The notes beneath the pieces were generated by a model. That model was given only the letters and a program-made list of their open reading frames with translations, searched no databases and had not been told where the DNA came from. A stretch of 64,000 bases of DNA from Mycolicibacterium fallax (GTDB taxonomy: Bacteria > Actinomycetota > Actinomycetes > Mycobacteriales > Mycobacteriaceae). The stretch lies in NCBI RefSeq assembly GCF_010726955.1, contig NZ_AP022603.1:4030001-4094000 (forward strand), in the 5' to 3' direction. The position numbers and the translations under genes were made by a program. Positions within the stretch are counted from its first letter, which is position 1, and each line of letters opens with the position of its first letter. Positions 15,732-24,312 of the stretch are shown in pieces.

Positions 15732-15901
15732 GGGGCCTCCGTCGCAGTGTGGCCTGGGCGTTCCCAGGCTAACCGGTGACAACGCCCGGCGGTCGCCGAT
15801 GGTTTCCGCCGTCGTCGACGACGTGATCGAGGCGGCACCGCAACCCGGTTGTCGCGTGCTGCGGGCCGCCTCCGGCCGCACCCGACTACCCTGAGTTGGC
15901 G

Positions 15902-18157
15902 ATGACCTCACGAGCTGACATCCCCTCTCGAGCTTCGGGCAACCCGTGGCACGCGCTGTGGGCGATGATGATCGGCTTCTTCATGATCCTGGTCGACTCG
16001 ACCATTGTCGCGGTCGCCAACGACACCCTGATGGAAGCCCTGCACGTCGAGGGGCAGTACGACCGGATCATCTGGGTCACCAGCGCCTACCTGCTGGCCT
16101 ACGCGGTGCCGCTGCTGGTCGCCGGTCGGCTCGGTGACCGGTTCGGGCCGAAGAACCTGTATCTGATCGGGCTGTTCATCTTCACCGCCGCGTCGCTGTG
16201 GTGCGGGCTGTCCGGGTCGATCGAGATGCTGATCGCGGCCCGCGTGGTGCAGGGCATCGGCGCGGCGCTGCTGACCCCGCAGACCCTGTCGACCATCACC
16301 AAGATCTTCCCGGCCGCCAACCGCGGCGTGGCGATGAGCGTGTGGGGGGCCACCGCCGGGGTGGCGACGCTGGTCGGTCCGCTGGCCGGCGGCGTCATCA
16401 TCGACCACTGGGGCTGGAGCTGGATCTTCTTCGTCAACGTCCCGATCGGTGTGCTCGGCCTGATCGTCGGCGCCTGGCTGATCCCGACGCTGCCGACCGA
16501 GCAGCACCGCTTCGACATCCTCGGCGTGGTGCTGTCCGGCATCGGCATGTTCCTGGTGGTGTTCGGCCTGCAGGAGGGCCAGATTCAGAACTGGTCGGCG
16601 CTGATCTGGCTGATGATCATCGGTGGCGTCGCGGTGATGGGGCTGTTCTTCTACTGGCAGTCGATCAACCGGCACGAGCCGCTGATCCCGCTGCGGGTGT
16701 TCCGCGACCTGGACTTCACCGTGTCGGCGTTCGGGGCGGCCATCATCGCGTTTGCGGTGACCGGGATGGTGCTGCCGGTGTACTTCTATGCCCAGCAGGT
16801 GATGGGCCTGAGCCCGACCCGCTCGGCGCTGCTGACCGCGCCGATGGCGGTGGCCAGCGGCCTGCTGGCGCCGTGGGTCGGCCGGATCATCGACCGGGCG
16901 CACCCGGTGCCGGTGATCGGCTTCGGCTTTTCCACCCTGGCGATCGGCCTGACCTGGCTGTCGGTGGAGATGACGGCCACCACCCCGGTGTGGCGGCTGG
17001 TGATCCCGTTCATCGTGCTCGGTGTCGGGATGGCGTTCATTTGGGCGCCGTTGGCGGCGACGGCCACCCGCCGGCTGCCCACCGACATCGCCGGCGCCGG
17101 TTCCGGGGTGTACAACGCCACCCGGCAGGTCGGCTCGGTGCTCGGCAGCGCCGGGATGGCGGCGTACCTGAGCGGGCGGATCAGCGCCGAGCTGCCGCCG
17201 GGGACCCCGCCGGCGAGCCCCGGCGACGGCACCGTCCGCCAGCTGCCCGAATTCCTGCTGGAGCCGTTCGCGACGGCCTATTCCCAGTCCCTGTTGCTGC
17301 CTGCCGCGGTGGGCCTGCTCGGGGTGGTGGCCGCGCTGTTTCTGGCCGGCGGCGCCAGCGTGCTGCGCCGCGGTCCGGTCGAGCGGGTCGGCGGCGCGGC
17401 CGGCGACGACACCGACGAGTTGGTGCCGCTGGGGGTCTTCGAGGACGCCGTCGCGTTCTGGCGCGATCCCGGCGGTGCCGGCCCCGACGCCGGCCCGGAG
17501 CCGGCGCATCCGCCGGGCGAGTACAGCCGGATCGATGACGATGACGGCTACGTCGAGTACCTGCTGGGTACCCGCCCGGTCTACTACGAGGAATCCGAGC
17601 CGGTGTCGCGGTTGCAGACGGTCTCCGAGGCGGAGGCTGAACTGGCCGAGGACGCTCCGCCGCTGGTGGCCGAGGAACCGGTGCACATCGAGGTGCCGGG
17701 CGAGCCCCGGTTCGAAGAACCCTGGGCCGATCAGGTGCCGGTGCGCGCGGCCGCCGAGCCGCCGAGCTGGGCTGACCAGGTTCCGGTGCGGGAGTCCGCC
17801 GAGCCGGAGACCGCGGGCGATCCGGACACCGGCCCGGTGCCCGTTGTTGCCGGCACCGGCCCGCGCCCGGACCGCCCGGATCCGCTGTTCGGGCCGATCG
17901 ACCTCGACGGGGACGAGGGGTTCACCTTCGGTCCGCACAGCGGTTTCACCGGGTTCGGCAACCCGTGGGATGCCGCCGTCCGGCCCGCCACCGCGGTCGC
18001 GTCCGACCGCGCGGTTGCCGAGCCGGTCGAGCGGGCGCGCCCGCAGGCGCGGCACTCCGCGCCGGGACGGCACGTCCGGCCCGAGGACGACCGCGGCCAC
18101 GACCCGGAGGCGCCGATCAATCCGCAGGCCTCCGGCCGGCACTACCGCCCGGATTGA
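15902..18157 (+). CDS. DHA2-family MFS drug transporter with long acidic C-terminal tail (Rv1250-like)
   Basis: 751 residues. Residues 1-480 are a 14-helix EmrB/QacA-type MFS exporter: motif A-like [11 protein letters not shown] (about 78-88) and motif C-like [18 protein letters not shown] (about 148-165). Residues from about 490 form an acidic, Pro-rich, probably disordered cytosolic tail with a duplicated WADQVPVR unit. M. tuberculosis Rv1250 is about 579 aa, so this tail is much longer. ATG 15902 follows a TACCCT box (15887-15892) by 9 nt; in-frame TTG 15896 is an alternative. Substrate is unknown. Confidence 0.9.
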   Translation: MTSRADIPSRASGNPWHALWAMMIGFFMILVDSTIVAVANDTLMEALHVEGQYDRIIWVTSAYLLAYAVPLLVAGRLGDRFGPKNLYLIGLFIFTAASLWCGLSGSIEMLIAARVVQGIGAALLTPQTLSTITKIFPAANRGVAMSVWGATAGVATLVGPLAGGVIIDHWGWSWIFFVNVPIGVLGLIVGAWLIPTLPTEQHRFDILGVVLSGIGMFLVVFGLQEGQIQNWSALIWLMIIGGVAVMGLFFYWQSINRHEPLIPLRVFRDLDFTVSAFGAAIIAFAVTGMVLPVYFYAQQVMGLSPTRSALLTAPMAVASGLLAPWVGRIIDRAHPVPVIGFGFSTLAIGLTWLSVEMTATTPVWRLVIPFIVLGVGMAFIWAPLAATATRRLPTDIAGAGSGVYNATRQVGSVLGSAGMAAYLSGRISAELPPGTPPASPGDGTVRQLPEFLLEPFATAYSQSLLLPAAVGLLGVVAALFLAGGASVLRRGPVERVGGAAGDDTDELVPLGVFEDAVAFWRDPGGAGPDAGPEPAHPPGEYSRIDDDDGYVEYLLGTRPVYYEESEPVSRLQTVSEAEAELAEDAPPLVAEEPVHIEVPGEPRFEEPWADQVPVRAAAEPPSWADQVPVRESAEPETAGDPDTGPVPVVAGTGPRPDRPDPLFGPIDLDGDEGFTFGPHSGFTGFGNPWDAAVRPATAVASDRAVAEPVERARPQARHSAPGRHVRPEDDRGHDPEAPINPQASGRHYRPD

Positions 18158-18200
18158 TTCCGGCGCTGCCGTAGCCGAACGTACCGTTTGGGATTGCTGT

Positions 18201-18232
18201 GGCCGATGGTGCTGCTGTGGCAGCACATGGCC
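18201..18232. terminator. Intergenic hairpin between convergent genes
   Basis: GTGCTGC (18209-18215), loop TGTG, GCAGCAC (18220-18226) is a perfect 7-bp stem, flanked by outer GGCC/GGCC that can extend it. It lies in the 102-bp gap between the MFS stop and the FAD-oxidase stop. No U-tract follows on either strand, so termination is only inferred. Confidence 0.4.
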
Positions 18233-18259
18233 GGGCCGTTCGCCGATTGGTACGTCGGT

Positions 18260-19615
18260 CTACGGCGCGAACAACACCGCGGCGTTGAGGTAGCCGGTGG
18301 GGTCCAGCGCGGCCTTGACGGTGCGCATCGCGGCGATGTCGACGTCGGTGCGCGCCATCGACAGGTACTCGCGCTTGCGGCTGCCCACCCCGTGCTCGGA
18401 GCTGACGTTGCCGTGATGCGCGGCGATCAGGTCCATCATCGCGGTGTACAGCGCCCGCTCATCGCGGGGCTGGCAGCGCAGCACGTTCAGGTGCAGGTTG
18501 CCCTCGCCGACGTGGCCGAACAGCACCGGGATGGCCCCGGGAACGTGCTCGGCCAGCAGTGCGGCGGCGGCCTGCTCGAACGGTTCTACCTGCCTCAGCG
18601 GCAGTGAAACGTCGAACTTCAGCGGCGGCCCGTAGGCGCCGAGGATCTCGTTGACCGATTCGCGGACCCGCCACAGCCGCTGCTGGTCGCCGGTGTCGAT
18701 GCCGACCGCGGGTTCCGCCGACAGCGGCAGCCGCTCCAGCAGGTCGGCAAGCCGTTCAGTCTGGTCGTCGTCGCCGGCCAACTCGATGAGCAGCAGCCAA
18801 TGCGCGCTCACCGGGGCGGCGACGCCGAGCCGCTCGGCGGCCACCGCGACGCCGCGCGGATCGATCAGTTCCAGGGCGGCGATGGTCTCGACGTCGCGCA
18901 GCAGCCGACCGGCGTCGACCAGGGCGGTCAGCGAATCGAAGCCGGCGATCGCGGTGACCCGGTGCGCCGGGGCCGGGTGCAACCGGATGTCCAGGCCGGT
19001 GATCACCCCGAGGGTGCCCTCGGCGCCGACGAACAGTGCGGTGAGGTCGTAGCCGGTGTTGTCGCGGCGGACCTCGGAGTGCCGGTGCAGGATCGAGCCG
19101 TCGGGCAGCGCGATGTCCAGGCCGAGGATCTGCTCGCCCATATTGCCGTAGCGCACGGTCCGCAGGCCCCCGGCGTTGGTGGAGGCCATCCCGCCGATGG
19201 TGGCGGTGTCACGGGCGGCCAGGTCCACCCCGAAGACCAGGTCGGCGGCCCGCGCGGCGGCCTGCAGGTCGGCGGCGGTCACCCCGGCGCCGGCGCGCAC
19301 CCGGCGGTCGGTGCGGTCCACCTCGCCGATCTCGGTGAGCCGCTCGGTGGACAGCAGCACGTCGTCGTGCTCGGGCACCGTCCCGGCGACCAGTGAGGTG
19401 CGGCCGCCCTGCACGGTGACGTGCGCGCCGCCGTCGCGGCAGATCCGCAGCGCGACGGCGACCTCGGTGGCCGAGCCGGGCCGGACCAGTGCGCTGGCCC
19501 GGCCGGAGTAGCGGCCGGTGTGGTCGATGCTGCGTCCGGCCAGCACGTCGGGGTCGGTGGACACAAACGCCGCGCCGACCAGCGCGGTCAACTGCTCCAG
19601 GACGGAAACGGTCAC
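18260..19615 (-). CDS. GlcD-type FAD-linked 2-hydroxyacid oxidase/dehydrogenase
   Basis: 451 residues of the VAO/PCMH flavoprotein family. FAD-binding blocks are VQGGRTSLVAG (about 68-78), ATIGGMASTNAGGLRTVRYG (about 136-155) and GAEGTLGVITGLDI. The C-terminal lid/catalytic region has GHVGEGNLHLNVL and SSEHGVGSRKREY, typical of D-lactate/D-2-hydroxyglutarate dehydrogenases. GTG 19613-19615 lies 6 nt after a TACTGT box. It differs from the second family member at 25.7-27.1 kb, which lacks the CTD spacing seen here. The substrate cannot be read from sequence. It occupies the place where M. tuberculosis has the large Rv1251c. Confidence 0.9.
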   Translation of the reverse strand: MTVSVLEQLTALVGAAFVSTDPDVLAGRSIDHTGRYSGRASALVRPGSATEVAVALRICRDGGAHVTVQGGRTSLVAGTVPEHDDVLLSTERLTEIGEVDRTDRRVRAGAGVTAADLQAAARAADLVFGVDLAARDTATIGGMASTNAGGLRTVRYGNMGEQILGLDIALPDGSILHRHSEVRRDNTGYDLTALFVGAEGTLGVITGLDIRLHPAPAHRVTAIAGFDSLTALVDAGRLLRDVETIAALELIDPRGVAVAAERLGVAAPVSAHWLLLIELAGDDDQTERLADLLERLPLSAEPAVGIDTGDQQRLWRVRESVNEILGAYGPPLKFDVSLPLRQVEPFEQAAAALLAEHVPGAIPVLFGHVGEGNLHLNVLRCQPRDERALYTAMMDLIAAHHGNVSSEHGVGSRKREYLSMARTDVDIAAMRTVKAALDPTGYLNAAVLFAP

Positions 19616-19621
19616 CGGGTC

Positions 19622-19627
19622 ACAGTA
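19622..19627 (-). promoter_or_regulatory. -10 box TACTGT, leaderless promoter of the FAD oxidase
   Basis: On the minus strand TACTGT is followed by a 6-nt spacer (GACCCG) and the GTG start at 19615. No Shine-Dalgarno is present. Confidence 0.6.
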
Positions 19628-19663
19628 GACAACTGTCGATTTTCCGGGGTGTGCCGGCGAAGG

Positions 19664-20224
19664 TCAGGGAGTGTTGGCGACCAATTCGACGCCCGAGCCG
19701 TTCCAGCGGAACTTCACCACGCTGGACAATCCGGGGATCCCGCTGGAATAGGTCAGCGCGACGGTGTCGCCGGTGCTCTGAGCCTCGTCGATACCGTTGA
19801 AGCCGAAGGTGTCCGGCGCCCCGCTGGAAACGAATTTGCCCTGGTGGAACAGCACCGCGCGGGTGTTCGGGTTGGCGGCGTTGGTGTTGGCCCGAACGAC
19901 CACCGCGGACAGCTGGGCGCACTCGTTGTAGTTCCCGGCGATCGGCTCGGGGTTCCAGGCCTGGCCGCTGCGCGGATCCCGGGGCAGTTCGGAGACCGCC
20001 CGGGCGATGGCCGGCGCGGCAAGGTTGGTCGGGCACGGATCGGGCTCGGGGGTGGCGGGCTCGGGGGTTGCGGGCTGGGCCTCCACGGGCGCGGCCGACG
20101 ACGAGACCGGGCCGGTGTGCGACGCGTCCGGGGTGATGGCCACGGTGGAGTCGCTGGACCCGCACGCCGTCAGGATCGACAGCAGCGTCGCCGCGATCGC
20201 GGAGCCGGCGGGGGAGATGCGCAC
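19664..20224 (-). CDS. lprE: Lipoprotein LprE-like
   Basis: 186 residues. Signal peptide VRISPAGSAIAATLLSILTAC gives a lipobox LTAC with Cys 21. A short linker rich in Pro/Glu/Ala with a duplicated ATPEP unit (about 50-60) precedes a DUF3558-like globular domain with paired cysteines (DPCP and NECAQ). Position, directly divergent from deaD, matches M. tuberculosis LprE (Rv1252c, 202 aa). GTG 20222-20224 lies 7 nt after a TAACCT box. Role unknown; surface lipoprotein anchored to the outer face of the plasma membrane. Confidence 0.85.
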   Translation of the reverse strand: MRISPAGSAIAATLLSILTACGSSDSTVAITPDASHTGPVSSSAAPVEAQPATPEPATPEPDPCPTNLAAPAIARAVSELPRDPRSGQAWNPEPIAGNYNECAQLSAVVVRANTNAANPNTRAVLFHQGKFVSSGAPDTFGFNGIDEAQSTGDTVALTYSSGIPGLSSVVKFRWNGSGVELVANTP

Positions 20225-20231
20225 GCACGGC

Positions 20232-20237
20232 AGGTTA
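20232..20237 (-). promoter_or_regulatory. -10 box TAACCT, leaderless promoter of lprE
   Basis: TAACCT on the minus strand, 7-nt spacer GCCGTGC, then the GTG start (20224). No ribosome-binding site is visible. Confidence 0.55.
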
Positions 20238-20288
20238 CCGGTCCCCGGCAAACACGGCGGTCCCCGGCCGATCGCGGTGCCACGCCAG

Positions 20289-20294
20289 TAGACT
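20289..20294 (+). promoter_or_regulatory. -10 box TAGACT, near-leaderless promoter of deaD
   Basis: TAGACT is 10 nt before ATG 20305, predicting a 5' leader of only a few nt. The bases between show no Shine-Dalgarno. Confidence 0.5.
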
Positions 20295-20304
20295 GACACC
20301 CCTG

Positions 20305-22560
20305 ATGACCCACGCTGAGCCGGAGCAGACCGGTGACCTCGAGACCGCCGCCGAGCCGGACACCGCCGCGTCGGTCGCGGGGGTGAGCGAACCCGCGCCC
20401 GCCGCCGCCGAGCCCGAGCCCGAGCCGGTGAGTGAACCGGAGCCCGCCGCCGCCGAGCCCGAGCCGGTGGCTGAGCCCACCCCGGTTGCCGAGTCGACCC
20501 CGCCCGTGGCCGAGCCGACCCCGCCGGCACCGACCGAGGCCGAACCGGTGGCCGAGCCCACCCCGGTTGCCGAGGCGGAGCCTGACGCCGAGGCGGAACC
20601 GGTTGCCGCTCCGCCGGCACCGACCGAGCCCGGCTTCGCCGACCTGAACATCCATCCGGCGGTGCTGAAGTCCCTGCTGGAGGTCGGCTACGAGACGCCG
20701 TCGCCGATCCAGGCGGCCACCATCCCGGCGCTGATGGCCGGCCGCGACGTCGTCGGGCTGGCGCAGACCGGAACGGGCAAGACCGCGGCGTTCGCGGTGC
20801 CGATCCTGTCCAAGATCGACCCGTCGGCCAAGGCCACCCAGGCGCTGGTGCTGGCGCCGACCCGGGAGCTGGCGCTGCAGGTCGCCGAGGCATTCGGCCG
20901 CTACAGCGCGCACCTGCCCGGGCTGACCGTGCTGCCGATCTACGGTGGGTCGTCCTACACCGTGCAGCTGTCCGGGCTGCGCCGCGGCGCCCAGATCGTC
21001 GTCGGCACCCCGGGCCGGGTGATCGATCACCTCGAGCGCGGCACGCTGGACCTCTCGCACCTGGACTACCTGGTGCTCGACGAGGCCGACGAGATGCTGC
21101 AGATGGGTTTCGCCGAGGACGTCGAGCGCATCCTTGCCGACACCCCCGAGTACAAGCAGGTGGCGCTGTTCTCGGCGACCATGCCGTCGGGCATCCGCAA
21201 GATCACCACGAAGTACCTCAACGAGGCTGTCGAGGTTTCGGTCAAGGCGAAAACCGCGACCGCGGAGAACATTTCGCAGCGCTACATTCAGGTGGCCGGG
21301 CCGCGCAAGATGGACGCGCTCACCCGGATCCTGGAGACCGAGCCGTTCGAGGCGATGATCGTGTTCGTCCGGACCAAGCAGGCCACCGAGGAGGTGGCGG
21401 ATCGGTTGCGGGCCCGTGGTTTCTCCGCCGCCGCGATCAACGGTGACATCCCGCAGAGCATGCGGGAGCGGACCATCGCCGCGCTCAAGGACGGCAGCCT
21501 GGACATCCTGGTGGCCACCGACGTCGCCGCGCGCGGGCTGGACGTCGAGCGGATCAGCCACGTGCTCAACTACGACATTCCGCACGACACCGAGTCCTAT
21601 GTGCACCGGATCGGGCGCACCGGCCGGGCGGGGCGCTCGGGCAGCGCGGTGCTGTTCGTCTCGCCGCGTGAGCGCCACCTGCTCAAAGCGATCGAGAAGG
21701 CGACCCGTTCCACCCTGGTCGAGGCCGAGCTGCCGACCGTCGACGACGTCAACGCCCAGCGGGTCACGAAGTTCCGCGATTCCATCACCTCGGCGCTGTC
21801 GGCCCCGGGGCTGGAGATGTTCCGCCGGCTCATCGAGGACTACGAGCGTGACAACGACGTCCCGATGGCCGACATTGCCGCGGCGCTGGCGCTGCAGACC
21901 CGCGACGGTGGCGAATTCCTAATGGCGCCGGAGCCGGTGCGCGAGGAGCGTCGCGGACGCGATCGCCGGGACCGCGAGGAACGCGGCCCGCTGCGCCGGG
22001 CCGGCGAGGGCTTCGCGACCTACCGCATCGATGTCGGTAAGCGGCACAAGGTGGTGCCCGGCGCGATCGTCGGCGCCATCGCCAACGAGGGCGGCCTGCA
22101 TCGCAGCGACTTTGGGCACATCAGCATCCGGTTGGACTTCTCCCTGGTGGAACTGCCCCCGCAGCTGCCGCCGGACGCCTGGAAGGCGCTGCAGCACACC
22201 AAGATCCAGGGCCTGCCGATCAACCTGCGGCTCGACTCCGGTGGCGGCCGCGGTGATCGCGGTGACCGGGAGGGCCGCAAGGGCGACCGGGACCAGCGCG
22301 GTGGCTGGAAGAAGGATCGCGGGGCGGGCCGGGACTACGACCGCGGCGCGGGCCGCGGGGAGCGGGGCTCGGACTGGAGCCCGAGCCGCGACCGCGACCG
22401 CGATGGCAAGCCGGGCAAGCGTGGTTACCCCAAGAGCGCAAAGCCCGACTTCGACAAGGGTGGCCGGTCGGATTTCGGTAAGGGCGGCAAGGAATTCGGC
22501 AAGTCGGACTGGAACAAGGGCGCTAAGCCGGACAAGAAGCCCAAGCACAAGAAGCCCTAG
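20305..22560 (+). CDS. deaD: DEAD-box RNA helicase DeaD/CsdA type
   Basis: 751 residues. An acidic AEPEP/AEPTPV repeat extension (1-105) precedes the helicase core: Q-motif FADLNIHPAVLKSLLEVGYE, motif I AQTGTGKT (153-160), motif II DEAD (259-262), motif III SAT, motif VI HRIGRTGRAGR. The DbpA-type RNA-binding domain follows (YRIDVGKRHKVVPGAIVGAI), then a Gly/Arg/Lys/Asp tail of about 100 residues ending KPKHKKP. M. tuberculosis DeaD (Rv1253) is 563 aa; both extensions are longer here. It unwinds RNA in ribosome assembly and mRNA decay, especially in the cold. The next gene starts at the base after its stop. Confidence 0.95.
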   Translation: MTHAEPEQTGDLETAAEPDTAASVAGVSEPAPAAAEPEPEPVSEPEPAAAEPEPVAEPTPVAESTPPVAEPTPPAPTEAEPVAEPTPVAEAEPDAEAEPVAAPPAPTEPGFADLNIHPAVLKSLLEVGYETPSPIQAATIPALMAGRDVVGLAQTGTGKTAAFAVPILSKIDPSAKATQALVLAPTRELALQVAEAFGRYSAHLPGLTVLPIYGGSSYTVQLSGLRRGAQIVVGTPGRVIDHLERGTLDLSHLDYLVLDEADEMLQMGFAEDVERILADTPEYKQVALFSATMPSGIRKITTKYLNEAVEVSVKAKTATAENISQRYIQVAGPRKMDALTRILETEPFEAMIVFVRTKQATEEVADRLRARGFSAAAINGDIPQSMRERTIAALKDGSLDILVATDVAARGLDVERISHVLNYDIPHDTESYVHRIGRTGRAGRSGSAVLFVSPRERHLLKAIEKATRSTLVEAELPTVDDVNAQRVTKFRDSITSALSAPGLEMFRRLIEDYERDNDVPMADIAAALALQTRDGGEFLMAPEPVREERRGRDRRDREERGPLRRAGEGFATYRIDVGKRHKVVPGAIVGAIANEGGLHRSDFGHISIRLDFSLVELPPQLPPDAWKALQHTKIQGLPINLRLDSGGGRGDRGDREGRKGDRDQRGGWKKDRGAGRDYDRGAGRGERGSDWSPSRDRDRDGKPGKRGYPKSAKPDFDKGGRSDFGKGGKEFGKSDWNKGAKPDKKPKHKKP

Positions 22561-23742
22561 ATGACGGCAGCAACCTCACGGCGGGTCGCCTCGCTGACCG
22601 GTGTGCGCGCGCTGGCGGCGGTGCTGGTGGTCGCCACCCACGCCGCGTACACCACCGGTCACTACACCAACAACTATCAGGGACTGATGCTGTCCCGGTT
22701 CGAGATCGGTGTGCCGATCTTCTTTGCGCTGTCGGGCTACCTGTTGTTCCGGCCGTGGGTGAAGGCCGCCGCGACCGGCGGACCCGACCCGTCGCTGCGG
22801 CGTTACGCCTGGCACCGGGTGCGCCGCATCATGCCGCCGTACGTGGTGACCGTGCTGGGCGCCTACATCGTCTATCACTTCCGGGATGTGCAGCCCAATC
22901 CCGGGCACACCTGGATCGGGCTGCTGCGCAACCTGACCCTCACCCAGATCTACACCGAGAACTACTTCGACTACCTGCATCAGGGCATGACCCAGATGTG
23001 GAGCCTGGCCGTCGAGGTCGGCTTCTACATTCTGCTGCCGGCAATCGCCTACGTGTTGATGGTGCTGCTGTGCCGCCGGCAGTGGCGGCCCTACCGGCTG
23101 CTCGGCGGGTTGGCCGCGCTGTCGCTGGTCTCGCCGATCTGGATCGTGCTGTTTCACACCGTGGACTGGCTGCCCGAGGCCGCGCGGCTGTGGCCGCCGA
23201 CCTACGCGGTGTGGTTTCTGGGCGGCATGGCGTTGACGGTGCTGGCCCAAATGCGGGTCCAGATCTACGGATTCACCGCCCTTGCGCCGGCGTTGCTGTG
23301 CCTGCTGATCGTCGCCACGCCGATCGCCGGTGAGCCGACGACCTCGCCCAAACTGCTCTACGAGGCGCTGATCAAGACCGGCTTCTACGCGGTCATCGCG
23401 GTGCTGCTGATCGCCCCGCTGGCGTTGGGGAACCGGGGCTGGTACGCGGCGGCGATGGGGTCGCGGCCGATGGTGTGGCTCGGTGAGATCTCCTACGAGC
23501 TGTTCCTGGTGCACCTGGTGCTGATGGAAGTCGCGATGGTCGAGATCCTGCAGAAGCCGGTCTACACCGGGTCGGGCTGGCTGCTGTTCTTCTGGACCAT
23601 GGTGCTCAGTGTCCCGGTGTCCTGGCTGCTGCACCGGCTGACCCGGGTGCGCGACGAGCCGCCGACCCTGCCGGCCCGCGAGCGCTCATCCAGGTACAGA
23701 TTTTCCGGGGTGTCGCGGTCCTGGTTGCGCGCTGGCCGGTAA
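22561..23742 (+). CDS. Acyltransferase family 3 membrane protein (Rv1254-like)
   Basis: 393 residues with about ten membrane segments. Family-3 acyltransferase hallmarks are LTGVRALAAVLVVATHAA (His 27 region) and IGVPIFFALSGYLLFRPW, with WSLAVEVGFYILLP in the middle. Such enzymes acylate sugars or lipids of the envelope. ATG 22561 directly follows the deaD TAG, so the two are co-transcribed. M. tuberculosis Rv1254 is 383 aa. The last 18 or so residues (after PPTLPARERS) are encoded by a palindromic repeat shared with another intergenic site, and the 3' end overlaps the converging TetR gene by 57 bp. Confidence 0.9.
   Translation: MTAATSRRVASLTGVRALAAVLVVATHAAYTTGHYTNNYQGLMLSRFEIGVPIFFALSGYLLFRPWVKAAATGGPDPSLRRYAWHRVRRIMPPYVVTVLGAYIVYHFRDVQPNPGHTWIGLLRNLTLTQIYTENYFDYLHQGMTQMWSLAVEVGFYILLPAIAYVLMVLLCRRQWRPYRLLGGLAALSLVSPIWIVLFHTVDWLPEAARLWPPTYAVWFLGGMALTVLAQMRVQIYGFTALAPALLCLLIVATPIAGEPTTSPKLLYEALIKTGFYAVIAVLLIAPLALGNRGWYAAAMGSRPMVWLGEISYELFLVHLVLMEVAMVEILQKPVYTGSGWLLFFWTMVLSVPVSWLLHRLTRVRDEPPTLPARERSSRYRFSGVSRSWLRAGR
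23675..23739. repeat. 65-bp palindromic repeat element, copy A
   Basis: Aligns over 65 bp at about 80% identity with copy B (25614-25678): both run CCCGCGAGCGCTCA ... GGTACA ... GTGTCGCGG ... GGTTG.GCGCTGG. Copy A lies across the 3' ends of the convergent acyltransferase and TetR genes and encodes the C-terminal residues of both. Its arms are more degenerate than those of copy B. Confidence 0.8.
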
Positions 23743-24312
23743 CAGGACGGGCACCAGGAACTCCTGCACCATGGCCCGCTCGTCCTCGGGACCGGTGCCC
23801 GGGAAGCTCAGCAGCGATGTCAGCGCGCGCACCAGCCAACGGGCCCGGCGCTCGGCGGTGGACTCTGCGCCGTCGAGTGAGGTGCCGTCGAGCGAGGACA
23901 GGAACGCGGCCACCAGGGTGGTGATCACTTCCGAGCGCCCGGCCAGCTCGGCGCCCAGCGGGGGAGCGTCGGCCCCGAACCAGGACCGCAGCGCCGGATC
24001 GGCGCGGACCAGCTGTAGGGTGTGGCAGAACCCGTCGACCAGCCGTCGGCGGGGATCGTCGATGCCGGCCAGCTGCGCGCCGAGTTGGGCGTGCACCAGC
24101 CGGGCCTGACGGTGGACGTAGCCGGCGTGCAGCGCCTCCCGGCTGTCGAAGTAGCGGTACAGGGTCGCCCGGGAGCAGCCCGCCGCCCGGGCGATGTCGT
24201 TCATGCCGACCGACGCCGGGCTCTGCCGGGCGAACAGTTGCCCGGCGGCATCGAGAATGCGGTCGGCGGCCAGCTCGCCGCGGCTGCCCGAGAGCCAGTC
24301 GCCGCGGGCCAT
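23686..24312 (-). CDS. TetR-family regulator (Rv1255c-like)
   Basis: 208 residues. The N-terminal HTH spans about 14-60: RILDAAGQLFARQSPASVGM, then NDIARAAGCSRATLYRYF with the recognition helix. The C-terminal ligand/dimer domain is variable. ATG 24310-24312 abuts the cyp130 stop with no gap, so it is the second cistron of the P450 gene and a plausible local regulator. M. tuberculosis Rv1255c is 202 aa in the same place. The last residues (QPGPRHPGKSVPG) come from the palindromic repeat. Confidence 0.93.
   Translation of the reverse strand: MARGDWLSGSRGELAADRILDAAGQLFARQSPASVGMNDIARAAGCSRATLYRYFDSREALHAGYVHRQARLVHAQLGAQLAGIDDPRRRLVDGFCHTLQLVRADPALRSWFGADAPPLGAELAGRSEVITTLVAAFLSSLDGTSLDGAESTAERRARWLVRALTSLLSFPGTGPEDERAMVQEFLVPVLLPASAQPGPRHPGKSVPG

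Noticed and set aside
15896..15901. TTG start for the MFS transporter
   Set aside because: The ATG two codons later is preferred; spacing to the -10 box does not decide, so it is only mentioned as an alternative.
20340..20640. CRISPR-like or minisatellite array at the start of deaD
   Set aside because: The repetition is coding (AEPEP/AEPTPV codons) with irregular unit lengths and no spacers.
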